Below, in pieces: positions 9,968 through 19,559 of a DNA stretch of 64,000 nucleotides. Both the position numbers and the translations under genes were made by a program. Below the pieces are notes generated by a model. That model searched no databases. It had not been told where the DNA came from and was given only the letters and a program-made list of their open reading frames with translations. The stretch comes from Desulfovibrio sp. Marseille-P6017 (GTDB lineage Bacteria > Bacillota_A > Clostridia > Peptostreptococcales > Peptostreptococcaceae): assembly GCA_900604495.1 (NCBI GenBank), contig UWOR01000010.1, positions 33,295-97,294 on the forward strand, given 5' to 3'. Within the stretch, counting starts at the first letter, position 1; each line of letters begins with the position of its first letter.

Positions 9968-10894
9968 CTATTCATCTAACTTAATTCTTGGATCTACTAG
10001 TTTATATAAAATATCACAAAGTAAATTCATTAATATTATAAATGATGCTAAGAAAACCGTAGTTCCCATTATAAGGTTATAGTCTCTTGCGTCTATAGCT
10101 TTTATGAAGTATCTACCAAGTCCTGGTATGTTAAATACCTTCTCTACAACAAATCCACCAGTTAGTGTAAATGCAACTAATGGACCCAAATATGTTATAA
10201 CAGGTATAAGTGAATTTTTTAAAGCATGTTTGAATGTAACTACAAACTCGGACAAACCTTTCGCTCTAGCTGTTCTTATATAATCTTGACCAAGAGAGTC
10301 AAGCATACTAGATCTCATAAGTCTTGTTATATAACACATCGGATAAAATCCTAAAGTAAATACTGGTAATATGTAACTAGATGGTTTACTCAAACCATAT
10401 GTAGGTAGCAAATTTAATTCAATTGCAAATATTAGCATAGACGCTGTTGCTATTACAAAGGATGGTACTGCAATCCCTAATGTTGATACAACACGGATTA
10501 CACTATCTTCCCATTTTCCTCTTTTTAAAGCAGATAAACATCCTAATGGTATTCCTAGTATTAGTGCAAATCCAATTGCCATTGCACCTATTTTAGCTGA
10601 TATAGGGAAAGATTCTTTGATAATTTTTACGACTGGAACATTTTTTTGAAGTTTATAACTTACGCCTAAATCTCCTTTTAGTAATTGTTGTAAATATATT
10701 TTATACTGTACTAATACAGGCTTATCAAGTCCATATTTTTCATTTAAGGCTTGTTGCGCAATTTCATTTGTTTTTTCTGAAGCAAATGGACTTCCTGGTA
10801 CTAATTTCATTAAAAAGAATGTAATTGTAGCCGCTATAAATATAGTAAATATAGCCATTAAAATACGTTTTAGAATATATTTAGCTGTATCCAT
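9968..10894 (-). CDS. oppB: Oligopeptide ABC transporter permease OppB
   Basis: This 308-residue permease is the first gene of the operon. The N terminus (YILKRILMAIFTIFIAATITFFLMKLVPGSPF) and the loop LNEKYGLDKPVLVQYKIYLQ match OppB/DppB. The EAA motif reads YIRTARAKGLSEFVVTFKHALKNSLIPV. About six membrane helices are visible. The start has a GGGGGA site 9 bases upstream. A clear sigma-A type promoter lies about 125 bases upstream (11020-11048), leaving a leader of about 120 bases in which I found no obvious regulator motif. Confidence 0.94.
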   Translation of the reverse strand: MDTAKYILKRILMAIFTIFIAATITFFLMKLVPGSPFASEKTNEIAQQALNEKYGLDKPVLVQYKIYLQQLLKGDLGVSYKLQKNVPVVKIIKESFPISAKIGAMAIGFALILGIPLGCLSALKRGKWEDSVIRVVSTLGIAVPSFVIATASMLIFAIELNLLPTYGLSKPSSYILPVFTLGFYPMCYITRLMRSSMLDSLGQDYIRTARAKGLSEFVVTFKHALKNSLIPVITYLGPLVAFTLTGGFVVEKVFNIPGLGRYFIKAIDARDYNLIMGTTVFLASFIILMNLLCDILYKLVDPRIKLDE

Positions 10895-11019
10895 ATATTA
10901 ATATCCCCCTTTTATTTAATTTTTTACTCTAATATTTCCCCCTATTATTAATACTATAGATAATATCATTATAATTTTCTGACTTTTTTGAATTGTGATA
11001 TTTTTTTGAAGTTATTTAC

Positions 11020-11048
11020 ATTTTAGTTTACATTTATTTAAAAGTCAA
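11020..11048 (-). promoter_or_regulatory. Promoter of the opp operon
   Basis: On the minus strand, TTGACT and TAAAAT are separated by exactly 17 bases. The spacing and near-consensus -35 fit a housekeeping sigma-A promoter driving oppBCDFA. The surrounding 10895-11242 interval holds nothing else I can support; the LarA-like gene ends at 11243 with no strong terminator hairpin. Confidence 0.65.
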
Positions 11049-11242
11049 CAATTGATTTTTTTTTATTTTATTTAAGTTTTAACGAATATTAACTACTTTT
11101 ATATTAATTTAATTAAGTTATATACATAAAATATATAATATCCAAATAATAAACTTAGTTTTACTTTACTTATAAAAGTAAAATATTTTTTCATAATTTT
11201 TTATAAAATGCAATTTTTATAGAAAAAATAGTTATTATATCT

Positions 11243-12514
11243 TTATAACATACAATTTCCATCTTTATCAAATTCAATATTTATTAAATTACTTGTTATT
11301 TTAACCTTATTTTTATTTGAAATAGATTTAAATGCAGCTTCACTCATAAATACTTCATTTAGATTCTTCGTATTTTCTATAATTACCATTTTTATTTCGC
11401 TTATATCTAATTTTCCACAAAGTTTAATACAAGCTTGAAATACTTCTTTATCTGAATTTAAAACCATAGGAACTTTTACACTATTTGGTTCTGTAGAAGT
11501 TATAGCGTTTAGATATGTATATTGAAAGCCTATTTTGTTATATAGTTTTTTAGATATAAAATCAGCAAGTCCCATGCCATTAGCGTTCCCATCTGATTTT
11601 TCACTTATATCTAATAAACCTAATTTTATAATTTGGGGTCCTCCACTAGCTGCATTTGTATGAAATCTACCAACAATATTAGTATCCATACCTGTACCAC
11701 TTATGTCTTTACCAATCTCTTTTACTATTAATACATCAATTTCATCTAGATAAATTTTAGCCATAATATGTTTAGATTTTTCTAATATCTTAGGTTCTTT
11801 TTCTAATATTTCATACTTATTTAATACAAATATATCAGATACTTGGTTGTATCCATTTTCTATTGTTGCCACTGCTCCTATTATATTTAATTTATCAATA
11901 CATACTTTTCCAACAGATATTATATTTTCTGCCATATTTTCATATCTAAGTCTATGAGTCATATCTGCGCCCTTTCTTTTAGCTAGGCCTATAGCTAACA
12001 TTTTAATAAGTCCACTTTCATATTTTCCCCTAAAAGAAGTATGCATTTTAATTCTATTTAGTAAAATAATTCCATCTGAATAATAAGCATTTTTATCTAT
12101 ATATACAGGAAGATTTTTTTCTGTCTTTCCAATTTCAATTACATCCATAGAGGATAGTATTTTAGCTCCAATATATTCTTCTGTTATTCCAAGGTCATTT
12201 AACACTTTAACTTGACCCATACCAGTTGCACCTCCATGGCTACCCATGGAAGGTACTAAAAAAGGTTCACCACCACACTCTTTCACAAAGTCTACGGTTA
12301 CTTTCATAATTTCTTTATATTTACTTATTCCTCTACTTCCAGCTGTAATTGCTATCTTACGCCCTTTTTTTATATTACTTTTTATATTTTTTTCTAAAAA
12401 TTGCTTATATAATTCTTTTTCTATATGATCTACCTTTTTATCATTAAACTCCTGCTTTATTTTCATAACTTTAGGTATTTCTATATCTTTCAATATATCA
12501 CTTATAGTAGTCAT
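11243..12514 (-). CDS. LarA-family (DUF2088) protein, possible nickel-pincer racemase/epimerase
   Basis: This protein of 423 residues belongs to the lactate racemase LarA N-terminal family (DUF2088). Key segments are AITAGSRGISKYKEI, the PSMGSHGGATGMGQ motif (near 90-102) and NRIKMHTSFRGKYESGLIKM followed by LAIGLAKRKGADMTH. In LarA, a Lys covalently binds the nickel-pincer nucleotide and a His 16 residues later binds nickel; here K171 and H187 have that same 16-residue spacing, with H157/158 upstream as a possible catalytic base. That equivalence is my alignment by eye. The start ATG overlaps the previous stop (TGATG) with an AAGGAAG site. It is last in an operon with two FAD oxidoreductases, and larE lies 15 kb away. 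The substrate is unknown; a 2-hydroxyacid is plausible. Confidence 0.7.
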   Translation of the reverse strand: MTTISDILKDIEIPKVMKIKQEFNDKKVDHIEKELYKQFLEKNIKSNIKKGRKIAITAGSRGISKYKEIMKVTVDFVKECGGEPFLVPSMGSHGGATGMGQVKVLNDLGITEEYIGAKILSSMDVIEIGKTEKNLPVYIDKNAYYSDGIILLNRIKMHTSFRGKYESGLIKMLAIGLAKRKGADMTHRLRYENMAENIISVGKVCIDKLNIIGAVATIENGYNQVSDIFVLNKYEILEKEPKILEKSKHIMAKIYLDEIDVLIVKEIGKDISGTGMDTNIVGRFHTNAASGGPQIIKLGLLDISEKSDGNANGMGLADFISKKLYNKIGFQYTYLNAITSTEPNSVKVPMVLNSDKEVFQACIKLCGKLDISEIKMVIIENTKNLNEVFMSEAAFKSISNKNKVKITSNLINIEFDKDGNCML

Positions 12515-12879
12515 CAAATCTTCCTTTCTATATTTTTAGTAATAATAATATTACTACCTGTATCTAACACATTATATATAACTATATCACCTATATTAAC
12601 AGGAGCTCTTAAGGTTATATTTTTTATTAATTCCATGACATCAAATATCATTTCTTTTGGAATAGGTTTGCTTAATCTAACGCTAACTAATGGTAGGTTT
12701 CCATCTTCAATTTTTATTGAACTTGATATATTTCTTTTTGGTGTAAATACTTCTTGATATACATATTCTTTACCTTTTTTACACTTACTTCCTTTTATGT
12801 TTTCTATTTTGTTATTACATATATCTACCTCTATATCACATCCATTTGGGCATATTATGCAAGTATATATTTTTTTCAC
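12514..12879 (-). CDS. DUF1667 family protein, oxidoreductase accessory
   Basis: This 121-residue protein begins KKIYTCIICPNGCDIEVDI and contains a second cysteine pair region (GSKCKKGKEYVYQE). The CxxCPxGC arrangement with a later Cys is typical of DUF1667, which is found next to glycerol-3-phosphate-dehydrogenase-like FAD enzymes and may hold an Fe-S centre or help electron transfer. The start is GTG, overlapping the upstream stop by four bases (GTGA), so translation is coupled. The next gene also overlaps its stop. The function of the family is not established; the operon position says it serves the two FAD proteins upstream. Confidence 0.8.
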   Translation of the reverse strand: MKKIYTCIICPNGCDIEVDICNNKIENIKGSKCKKGKEYVYQEVFTPKRNISSSIKIEDGNLPLVSVRLSKPIPKEMIFDVMELIKNITLRAPVNIGDIVIYNVLDTGSNIIITKNIERKI

Positions 12880-14111
12880 TTTAAAATCACCTTCAAATCA
12901 CCCTTATATTTTAAATCTTCTTTATTCACACTTAGTTGTATCATTTTAGCAGGAAGAGCTTTTTTTATTTGTTTAGATTTTATAATATTTTCATTTTGTA
13001 AAATTTCTATAGTACAATTATCATATGTTTTTTTAACTCTCATAGATAAAATAAAGCTCTCTTTTCCGCTTATTTTTTGAGGTATTGTATAAACAATATT
13101 TTCATTAGTATTAATATTTATATTACATTTTTCTAGTTTATTATCCTCTAAATATTTAGTTAAATTATATGCTAATCTTTCTCCTTCTAAAGATACAAAG
13201 TCTACTAAATCATGTACATGTAGTACATTACCGCATGCAAATATTCCCTCTATATTAGTTTGGTAACTTTCATCAATTATAGCACCTTTGGTTCTATTGT
13301 CTAAATTTACACCTGCTTTTAAAGATAATTCATTTTCTGGTATAAGACCGACAGATAAAACTAATGTATCGCACTCATAATATTCATCTGTATTAGGAAT
13401 AATTCTCATATTTTCATCTACTTTACTTACAGTTACACCCTTTAATCTAGATTTACCATGAATATTGGTTATTGTATAATTTAAATATAGAGGTATATTG
13501 AAATCATTTAAACATTGCTCAATATTTCTAGATAATCCATTTGCATATGATTGAATTTCAAATACACCTTCAACTTTTGCACCTTCTAAGGTAAATCTTC
13601 GAGCCATTATTAGTCCAATATCTCCAGAACCTAGTATTATAATTTTTCTACCAACCATTGTATTTTGTAAATTTATATATCTTTGAGCCACACCAGCATT
13701 ATATATTCCTGAAGGTCTACTACCAGGTATGCTTATTGCACCTCTAGACCTTTCTCTACATCCCATAGCTAAAACAATAGCTTTTCCTTTATAAATTTTT
13801 AAACCTTCTTTTGAGGCTACTATTACTCTTTTGTCCGACGTTACATCTATTACAGTTGAATTCGTTATATATTCTATATCTTTATTTATAATTTCATCTA
13901 TAAATCTTTGAGCATACTCTGGTCCGCTTAAAGTTTCTTTAAATCTTTCTAAACCAAATCCATCATGAATACATTGTTTTAATATTCCGCCTAAATTTTC
14001 TTCTCTTTCTATAATTATAGAATTGTGTATTCCATATTCTTTTAACTTACATGCTACAGCTAATCCAGCAGGTCCTCCACCAATTATTATCACATCTTTA
14101 TTTATAATCAC
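12876..14111 (-). CDS. NAD(P)/FAD-dependent oxidoreductase, GlpB/HcnB-like second subunit
   Basis: This 411-residue flavoprotein starts with an FAD dinucleotide-binding motif GGGPAGLAVACKLKEYG (about residues 12-28) and has a second one, ILGSGDIGLIMARRFTLEGA, for NAD(P) near residue 155. A C-terminal FAD motif reads GIFACGNV. The fold resembles the thioredoxin-reductase-like subunits that accompany GlpA-type dehydrogenases in clostridia. It likely passes electrons between the GlpA-like protein and NAD or a membrane acceptor. The start is GTG and shares one base with the previous stop (TAGTG). It is the second gene in a fully overlapping four-gene operon. The physiological electron partner is unknown. 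Confidence 0.85.
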   Translation of the reverse strand: MIINKDVIIIGGGPAGLAVACKLKEYGIHNSIIIEREENLGGILKQCIHDGFGLERFKETLSGPEYAQRFIDEIINKDIEYITNSTVIDVTSDKRVIVASKEGLKIYKGKAIVLAMGCRERSRGAISIPGSRPSGIYNAGVAQRYINLQNTMVGRKIIILGSGDIGLIMARRFTLEGAKVEGVFEIQSYANGLSRNIEQCLNDFNIPLYLNYTITNIHGKSRLKGVTVSKVDENMRIIPNTDEYYECDTLVLSVGLIPENELSLKAGVNLDNRTKGAIIDESYQTNIEGIFACGNVLHVHDLVDFVSLEGERLAYNLTKYLEDNKLEKCNININTNENIVYTIPQKISGKESFILSMRVKKTYDNCTIEILQNENIIKSKQIKKALPAKMIQLSVNKEDLKYKGDLKVILK

Positions 14112-15568
14112 TATTTTTTCACCTTCCCTATAAACATCTGTGATCCTTTTTTTGAATATAAAATATCTTCTTCTTTTTTATTTTTTATTTCTTTTATTAA
14201 TTCAACTATTCTACCTTCACAGTATCCTCCTTGACAACGCCCCATCATAGCACGAGTTCTATATTTTATACCTGTAACTATATCTACTCCTAGTATATTA
14301 TTAATAGCTTCTACTATCTCAGCTTTTGTTATATTCTCACATCTACATATAACTTCTCCATAGTCAGGATTTTCTTTTATTAGTTTTTCTTTTAATTCTA
14401 TCGATTTATCTGAAAATGATATGATACCTTTTCTCTTTGGATTAAAATTAAGATTTGCTTCTAAGTGTATATCTTCTTTTAATAATTCAGCTACATATTT
14501 TGCTATTGGAATTGCACTTGTTAGACCTGGTGACTCTATACCTACTAAATTTATAGTATTTGGATATTTCTTATCTTTTTTTATAATAAAATCTTTATAC
14601 CCACCTATATCCTTACCTACTAATTTAGGTCTAATTCCTGCAAAGTTTCTTATAAAATATTCTTTTTTTATATGTGGAAATATTCGCATTCCATCTTCTA
14701 TTAACATATCCATTACATTTTTAGTAACACTATAATCATCTTTGCTTTTTATATATTCAGAACTAGGACCTATGAACACATTTCCATCTATTGAAGGTGT
14801 TAAATGGATTCCAAGTCCTCCTTCTTTTTCATTTGGAATAGGGTATGCTGGCAGTCTAAGTAAGCTTCCAATTTTTTTATCTAATATAAAGTATTCACCC
14901 CTACATGGCTTAATTGTATATTCATTTATTCCTAGCATTTTACAAACTTTATCAGAATTTAATCCAGCTGCATTTATTATCCACTTTGTTTTATATCTAT
15001 TTTTATTCGTTCTTATTTCATATATTTCATTTTTCCTCTTAATATCTACTACCTCATTATCAAAATAAAAACTTGCACCGTTTGAACATGCATTTTCAGC
15101 TAATGCTACCGTATATGTAAATGGATTTAAAATACCTGTAGATGGTGAATACATTGCAAAGTTTCCATTTATATTAGGCTCTATTTCTTTAATTTGTTTT
15201 TTATTAATAATTTCTAATCCAACTACTCCATTTTGTTCTCCTTGTAATTTAAGATTTAAAAGTTTTTCTCTATCTTCTAAGGTAAAACCTACAACTAGTT
15301 TTCCAGTTCTTTTAAATGGTATATCCAATTCTTTAGATACTTTCTCGAAGCTTTTATTACCTTCTACACAAAACTTTGCCATCAATGTACCTGGTTTATT
15401 ATTAAATCCTGCATGCAATACTCCAGAATTTCTTCCACTAGTCTCACAGCATACATCTAACTCTTTTTCTAAAACGCCTATTCTAAGTTTATATCTAGAT
15501 AACTCTCTTGCTATAGCACTTCCAATAACTCCAGCACCTATAACAATTACATCATATAAATTCTCCAT
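14111..15568 (-). CDS. GlpA-like FAD-dependent 2-hydroxyacid or glycerol-3-phosphate dehydrogenase with BFD-like [2Fe-2S] domain
   Basis: This 485-residue enzyme has a DAO-type FAD domain (GAGVIGSAIARELSRYKLRI near residue 11) and the segment SGRNSGVLHAGFNNKPGTLMAKF, shared with GlpA and L-2-hydroxyglutarate oxidase relatives. The C terminus (from about 400) has four cysteines in the pattern CRCENITKAEI ... MMGRCQGGYC, a BFD-like [2Fe-2S] domain. It probably oxidises a hydroxy-acid or glycerol-3-phosphate and reduces its partner flavoprotein. The start has a GGAGG site and is the first gene of the operon, divergent from the Nudix gene. Linkage to a LarA-family protein rather than to glycerol genes makes a 2-hydroxyacid substrate worth considering. 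Confidence 0.8.
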   Translation of the reverse strand: MENLYDVIVIGAGVIGSAIARELSRYKLRIGVLEKELDVCCETSGRNSGVLHAGFNNKPGTLMAKFCVEGNKSFEKVSKELDIPFKRTGKLVVGFTLEDREKLLNLKLQGEQNGVVGLEIINKKQIKEIEPNINGNFAMYSPSTGILNPFTYTVALAENACSNGASFYFDNEVVDIKRKNEIYEIRTNKNRYKTKWIINAAGLNSDKVCKMLGINEYTIKPCRGEYFILDKKIGSLLRLPAYPIPNEKEGGLGIHLTPSIDGNVFIGPSSEYIKSKDDYSVTKNVMDMLIEDGMRIFPHIKKEYFIRNFAGIRPKLVGKDIGGYKDFIIKKDKKYPNTINLVGIESPGLTSAIPIAKYVAELLKEDIHLEANLNFNPKRKGIISFSDKSIELKEKLIKENPDYGEVICRCENITKAEIVEAINNILGVDIVTGIKYRTRAMMGRCQGGYCEGRIVELIKEIKNKKEEDILYSKKGSQMFIGKVKK

Positions 15569-15687
15569 AATACTCCTCCCTACTTTAAATAATAATAATA
15601 TGTATTATTTTTCAATTTAGTCTAAGTATAATATATAATAGATATATATTTTAATTACTTTTTAGAATTTTAGATAAGGAGATTATT

Positions 15688-16299
15688 ATGATAGAAAATA
15701 TAAAAAATAAATTAGAAAATTATAAGCCTTATATAAATGGATTTAAATATATGAAAAGAGCATCTGTTTTACTTCCTATAGTAAAAAAAGATAACTCTTA
15801 TTATATATTATTTGAAGTTAGATCTAAAAATTTAAAAACTCAACCAAATGAAGTATCTTTTCCTGGAGGAAAAATTGAATCTTACGAAAATCCTATGGAT
15901 GCAGCTATTAGGGAAACTTGTGAGGAACTGGGTACTAATCCTAATAATATTCAAATTATTTCTCAACTTGATTTATTAGTAACACACATGAATATAATTA
16001 TTCACCCTTATATAGGAATATTAAATGATATCGATAATCTTAATATAAATAGAGATGAAGTAGACCATACATTCTTAGTTCCAATAATTTATTTACTTAA
16101 TAATGATCCAACTTATTATAAAAATAAAATTAAAGTTACACCAGATGATAATTTTCCATACGATATAATTCCAAATAAAGAAAATTATAAATTTCAAGAA
16201 AGTAATTATACTGTTATATTTTATAAATATGAAAATTATGTAATATGGGGGATGACTGCTAGAATATTGGAGAATTTTTTAAAAATAATTAAAGAATAA
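15688..16299 (+). CDS. Nudix hydrolase, CoA pyrophosphatase (NudL/YeaB-like)
   Basis: This 203-residue cytoplasmic hydrolase has a perfect Nudix box at about residues 60-82: GGKIESYENPMDAAIRETCE followed by ELG. The preceding LKTQPNEVSFPGG matches the CoA-pyrophosphatase signature upstream of the box (LxxHxGxxxFPGG class), although the usual His is Gln/Pro here. The family cleaves CoA or similar nucleotides to phosphopantetheine and ADP. The ATG has an AAGGAG site. It is a single-gene unit divergent from the FAD-oxidoreductase operon and ends at a hairpin shared with the glycosyltransferase. Confidence 0.82.
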   Translation: MIENIKNKLENYKPYINGFKYMKRASVLLPIVKKDNSYYILFEVRSKNLKTQPNEVSFPGGKIESYENPMDAAIRETCEELGTNPNNIQIISQLDLLVTHMNIIIHPYIGILNDIDNLNINRDEVDHTFLVPIIYLLNNDPTYYKNKIKVTPDDNFPYDIIPNKENYKFQESNYTVIFYKYENYVIWGMTARILENFLKIIKE

Positions 16300-16304
16300 A
16301 TAAG

Positions 16305-16328
16305 AGCCTCAAATTTATGAGGCTTTTA
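16305..16328. terminator. Bidirectional terminator between Nudix and glycosyltransferase genes
   Basis: The 7-bp stem AGCCTCA/TGAGGCT with a 6-base loop is followed by TTTT on the plus strand. It sits between two convergent genes; the glycosyltransferase stop codon overlaps its edge. The minus-strand side has an AT-rich, less perfect tail. Confidence 0.65.
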
Positions 16329-17105
16329 TAATATATTTCTATATGGATTTATTTCTTTTTCTTTTGCATAAGCTATTTCTTTACCAAATATAGCTCTTAG
16401 CTTTATCTCTTCTTCATTATTTCCAGGTGAACTGGATATTCCTCCATATCTATGACATACAAGTACCTTATCTATAAAATGTATATTACAACCTTGTCTA
16501 CTAAGCGATAGATATCTAGGATAATCTTCTAACAATGTATAATCTTCATCATAATATCCATATTTATTTATAAGCTCTCTTTGATAAGAAAATCCAGGTC
16601 CAACTAAAAAATTCCTATTACATAATAATTTAAATAAATTCAGTGGAGGATTATTATTAACATAATCCATAGTACACCTATCCGGATAATATTCTCCTGA
16701 TTTTGTCATATCTATATTGCACCATTCTAAAAAACCAGTTATAGCTAACGCATTTGTTTTATTAAAACAATTAACAACTGAAGTGATTACCGTATTATCA
16801 TGTAATTTATCATCGCATGCTAGATTCATCATATATTTACCACTAGATATACTTATTGCTTTATTTAAATTTTTTATTATGCCTAAGTTTTTCTCATTTC
16901 TATTTATGGTTACTTTGCTTATATTAATTCTTTTATTATCGTTTATATATTTGTTTATTAAATTTATATTAAAATCTTTTGAGCTATCATCAGTTATTAG
17001 TAGTTCTATATTTGAATAATCCTGCTCTAAAACAGAATCTACACACTCTTTTAAGTATTGTAAGTTATTGTATGCATATATTATTACTGTAAATAACTCA
17101 TTCAT
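16326..17105 (-). CDS. Family 2 glycosyltransferase
   Basis: This 259-residue GT-A fold enzyme opens with FTVIIYAYNNLQYLKECVDS followed by VLEQDY and ELLITDDSSKD, the nucleotide-sugar binding core of GT2 enzymes. The DxD-like metal site is probably MNLACDDK (near residue 95). It would transfer a sugar to an envelope glycan, but neither donor nor acceptor can be told. No other glycan genes are adjacent. Length is short but complete for the family. The start has an AAGGAG site. Confidence 0.85.
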   Translation of the reverse strand: MNELFTVIIYAYNNLQYLKECVDSVLEQDYSNIELLITDDSSKDFNINLINKYINDNKRINISKVTINRNEKNLGIIKNLNKAISISSGKYMMNLACDDKLHDNTVITSVVNCFNKTNALAITGFLEWCNIDMTKSGEYYPDRCTMDYVNNNPPLNLFKLLCNRNFLVGPGFSYQRELINKYGYYDEDYTLLEDYPRYLSLSRQGCNIHFIDKVLVCHRYGGISSSPGNNEEEIKLRAIFGKEIAYAKEKEINPYRNIL

Positions 17106-17203
17106 ATTTAATCTCCTTCAAATTTTAATTACAAAGTAGTATACTATATTTTATTAAAAAATACTTTTTTTGTTCTTTATCTATATAAATTTTTCAAATA
17201 AAA

Positions 17204-17236
17204 ATAAGCTATAATAAAATTAATATCATAGCTTAT
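17204..17236 (-). terminator. Terminator of miaB
   Basis: A 9-bp stem (ATAAGCTAT/ATAGCTTAT) with a 15-base loop lies 21 bases after the miaB stop on the minus strand and is followed by a T-rich tract in that direction. Confidence 0.6.
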
Positions 17237-17256
17237 CTTTTCATTTAAATATTAAA

Positions 17257-18687
17257 TTATATTTCTCTTCCTATTAAAGAGAATCCTGTTACATCTACGA
17301 TTTCAACGTTTATTAACTTTCCTACTAAATCTTCACTAGTAGCATCAAAGTTAACAAGTTTATTTTGTCTAGTTCTTCCCATAAATCTATTATCATCAGT
17401 TTTACTTTTACCTTCAACTAAAACTTCAACTACTTTACCTTTATAGCTTTGATTTATCTCTGCCACTATTTCATTGACCTTATTTAATACTCTATTAAAT
17501 CTTTCATGTTTAATGTCTTCAGGTATTTGATTTTCCATTTCTGCAGCTGGAGTACCTTTTCTTTTAGAATATATAAATGTAAATGCAGAATCGTATCTTA
17601 CTTTTTCTACTACATCTATTGTATCTAATAAGTCTTCTTCTGTCTCACCTGGGAATCCTATCATTAAATCAGTAGAAAATGCTATACCTGGAACTTCTTT
17701 TTTAGCTTTTTCTATTATATCTAAGTATTGCTCTTTAGTATAATGTCTGTTCATCTTTTTAAGTAATGAACTACTTCCACATTGTACTGGTAAATGTAAG
17801 AATTCACATACTTTATTACAATCTCTCATTGCATATATAACTTCATCAGATATATCTTTAGGGTGAGAAGTCATAAATCTTATTCTTTCTAATCCTTCTA
17901 TTTCATTTACTATTCTTAGTAACTCTGCAAATGTCATAGGGTTTTCTAATGTTTTACCATAAGAGTCAACATTTTGTCCTAATAATGTAATTTCTTTTGT
18001 ACCATTTTCAACTAATTCTTTTATCTCATTTATTATATCTTCTGGTGTTCTACTTCTTTCTCTTCCTCTAGTGTAAGGAACTATGCAGTAAGTACAGAAA
18101 TTATTACATCCATACATTATATTAACAAATGCTTTTAACTCAAATTTTCTATTACTTTTAAGACCCTCTACAACTTCTCCATCAACATCCCATACATCAA
18201 CTAATATTTTTTCAGATTCCATTGACTTAGTTAATAATTCTGGGAATTTATATAAGTTGTGCGTTCCAAACACTAGATCTACATGTTTATATTTAGATTT
18301 TATTTCTTTAACAACATGAGGCTGTTGCATCATACATCCACATACAGCTATTTTTAAATCAGGATTCTTTCTTTTAGCTAACTTTAAGTGACCTAAATTC
18401 CCGAATACTTTTAGTTCAGCATTTTCTCTTACTGCACATGTATTATATATTATTAAGTCACATTCATCTACCATCATACCTTGCTCATAACCCATACTAT
18501 CTAACATAGCACATAATTTTTCTGAATCATGTTCATTCATTTGACATCCAAAGGTTTGAATTATATATTTAGGCTTTACTTGATGTATAGCGTAATATCT
18601 TGAATTTTGCTCTGCTATTGCTTCTATAAATCTATCTTGTTCCTCTATTTTTTCTATAGGAACTTGTACTTGTTTTCTCTTTGACAA
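17257..18687 (-). CDS. miaB: tRNA-2-methylthio-N6-dimethylallyladenosine synthase MiaB
   Basis: This 476-residue radical-SAM enzyme adds the methylthio group to i6A37 of tRNAs reading UNN codons. The N-terminal domain (from about residue 40) has the auxiliary-cluster cysteines in [26 protein letters not shown] and CGCMMQQ. The radical SAM motif is [20 protein letters not shown] (near residue 195), and a C-terminal TRAM domain follows. Length and motifs are fully standard. A roughly 38-residue N-terminal extension precedes the domain, common in clostridia. The start is preceded by an AGGAGG-like site (TTAGGAGGAATCAA). It is alone, divergent from the DUF421 gene. Confidence 0.96.
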   Translation of the reverse strand: MSKRKQVQVPIEKIEEQDRFIEAIAEQNSRYYAIHQVKPKYIIQTFGCQMNEHDSEKLCAMLDSMGYEQGMMVDECDLIIYNTCAVRENAELKVFGNLGHLKLAKRKNPDLKIAVCGCMMQQPHVVKEIKSKYKHVDLVFGTHNLYKFPELLTKSMESEKILVDVWDVDGEVVEGLKSNRKFELKAFVNIMYGCNNFCTYCIVPYTRGRERSRTPEDIINEIKELVENGTKEITLLGQNVDSYGKTLENPMTFAELLRIVNEIEGLERIRFMTSHPKDISDEVIYAMRDCNKVCEFLHLPVQCGSSSLLKKMNRHYTKEQYLDIIEKAKKEVPGIAFSTDLMIGFPGETEEDLLDTIDVVEKVRYDSAFTFIYSKRKGTPAAEMENQIPEDIKHERFNRVLNKVNEIVAEINQSYKGKVVEVLVEGKSKTDDNRFMGRTRQNKLVNFDATSEDLVGKLINVEIVDVTGFSLIGREI

Positions 18688-18880
18688 AGTTGATTCCTCC
18701 TAACGGTATTGCTATTTATTATAGATAAAAATAATTATATCAAATTAAAATAAATTTTTAAAGATATTAGTTAAATATATCTTTTATATAAAAAAATAAA
18801 CTTCTATTTTAAAGAATTATATTTTTTATTTTAGGAATAATAAATAAGATAATACGGTTATTTATAAAAGGAGATATATA

Positions 18881-19531
18881 ATGTTAGTAGTTTTAGTAAG
18901 AAGTATTTTACTTTATATTGCTGTTTTAATTTCCTTAAGGGTTATGGGGAAGGGTGAAATAGCAGAAATGAATTCTTATGATCTTGTTATAACTCTACTT
19001 ATAGCTGATGTAGTTTCAATGCCTATGGAGAATAATAGTATACCTTTAATTAATGGTATAGCTAGTTTGACAGGACTAGTGTTGATGCAAACAATTATCT
19101 CTTATCTTTCCTTAAAAAGTAGGAGATTTAATTCTTTTCTAAGTGGGAAACCATCAATTTTAATAAATAAAGGAAAAATAGATGTAAAAGAGTTAAAAAG
19201 GGAAAGAATAAGTATTGATGAACTTTTAGAACAACTAAGAATTCAAGGATATTTTAATTTAAAAGATGTTCAATATGCTATTTTAGAAACTGATGGTAAT
19301 TTAAGTGTTGTGCCTACACCTACATATAACTCAACACCTTCAATTTCATTTAATCACTTGCCTCTTCCATTAATTATAGATGGGAAAATTATAAACAATA
19401 GTTTGAAGTCTATTAATAAAAATGAAAAATGGCTAAAAGGATTAGTTAAATCTAATCATATTGACAATATTTCAAATGTTCTTATATGTATTTTAGATGA
19501 GTATGATAAAATTTTCATTCAGACAAAATAA
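18881..19531 (+). CDS. DUF421 (YetF-like) membrane protein
   Basis: This 216-residue protein has two to three N-terminal membrane helices (residues 1-90) and a conserved cytoplasmic domain with KPSILINKGKIDVKELKRER and LRIQGYFNLKDVQYAILETD, the DUF421 signature seen in YetF/YdfR. Members sit in the membrane of spore-formers; a role in germinant-related or other envelope functions has been proposed for some. The start has an AAGGAG site. It is followed after 28 bases by a DUF4363 gene, a common pairing that implies a joint function. Confidence 0.85.
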   Translation: MLVVLVRSILLYIAVLISLRVMGKGEIAEMNSYDLVITLLIADVVSMPMENNSIPLINGIASLTGLVLMQTIISYLSLKSRRFNSFLSGKPSILINKGKIDVKELKRERISIDELLEQLRIQGYFNLKDVQYAILETDGNLSVVPTPTYNSTPSISFNHLPLPLIIDGKIINNSLKSINKNEKWLKGLVKSNHIDNISNVLICILDEYDKIFIQTK

Positions 19532-19559
19532 AAAATCAATCTTAATGGAGTTTATATAA

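Noticed and set aside
11150..11200. Palindrome TTTTACTTTTATAAGTAAA after the LarA-like gene as a terminator
   Set aside because: The stem is short and all A/T, and no U-run follows on the minus strand; evidence was too weak.
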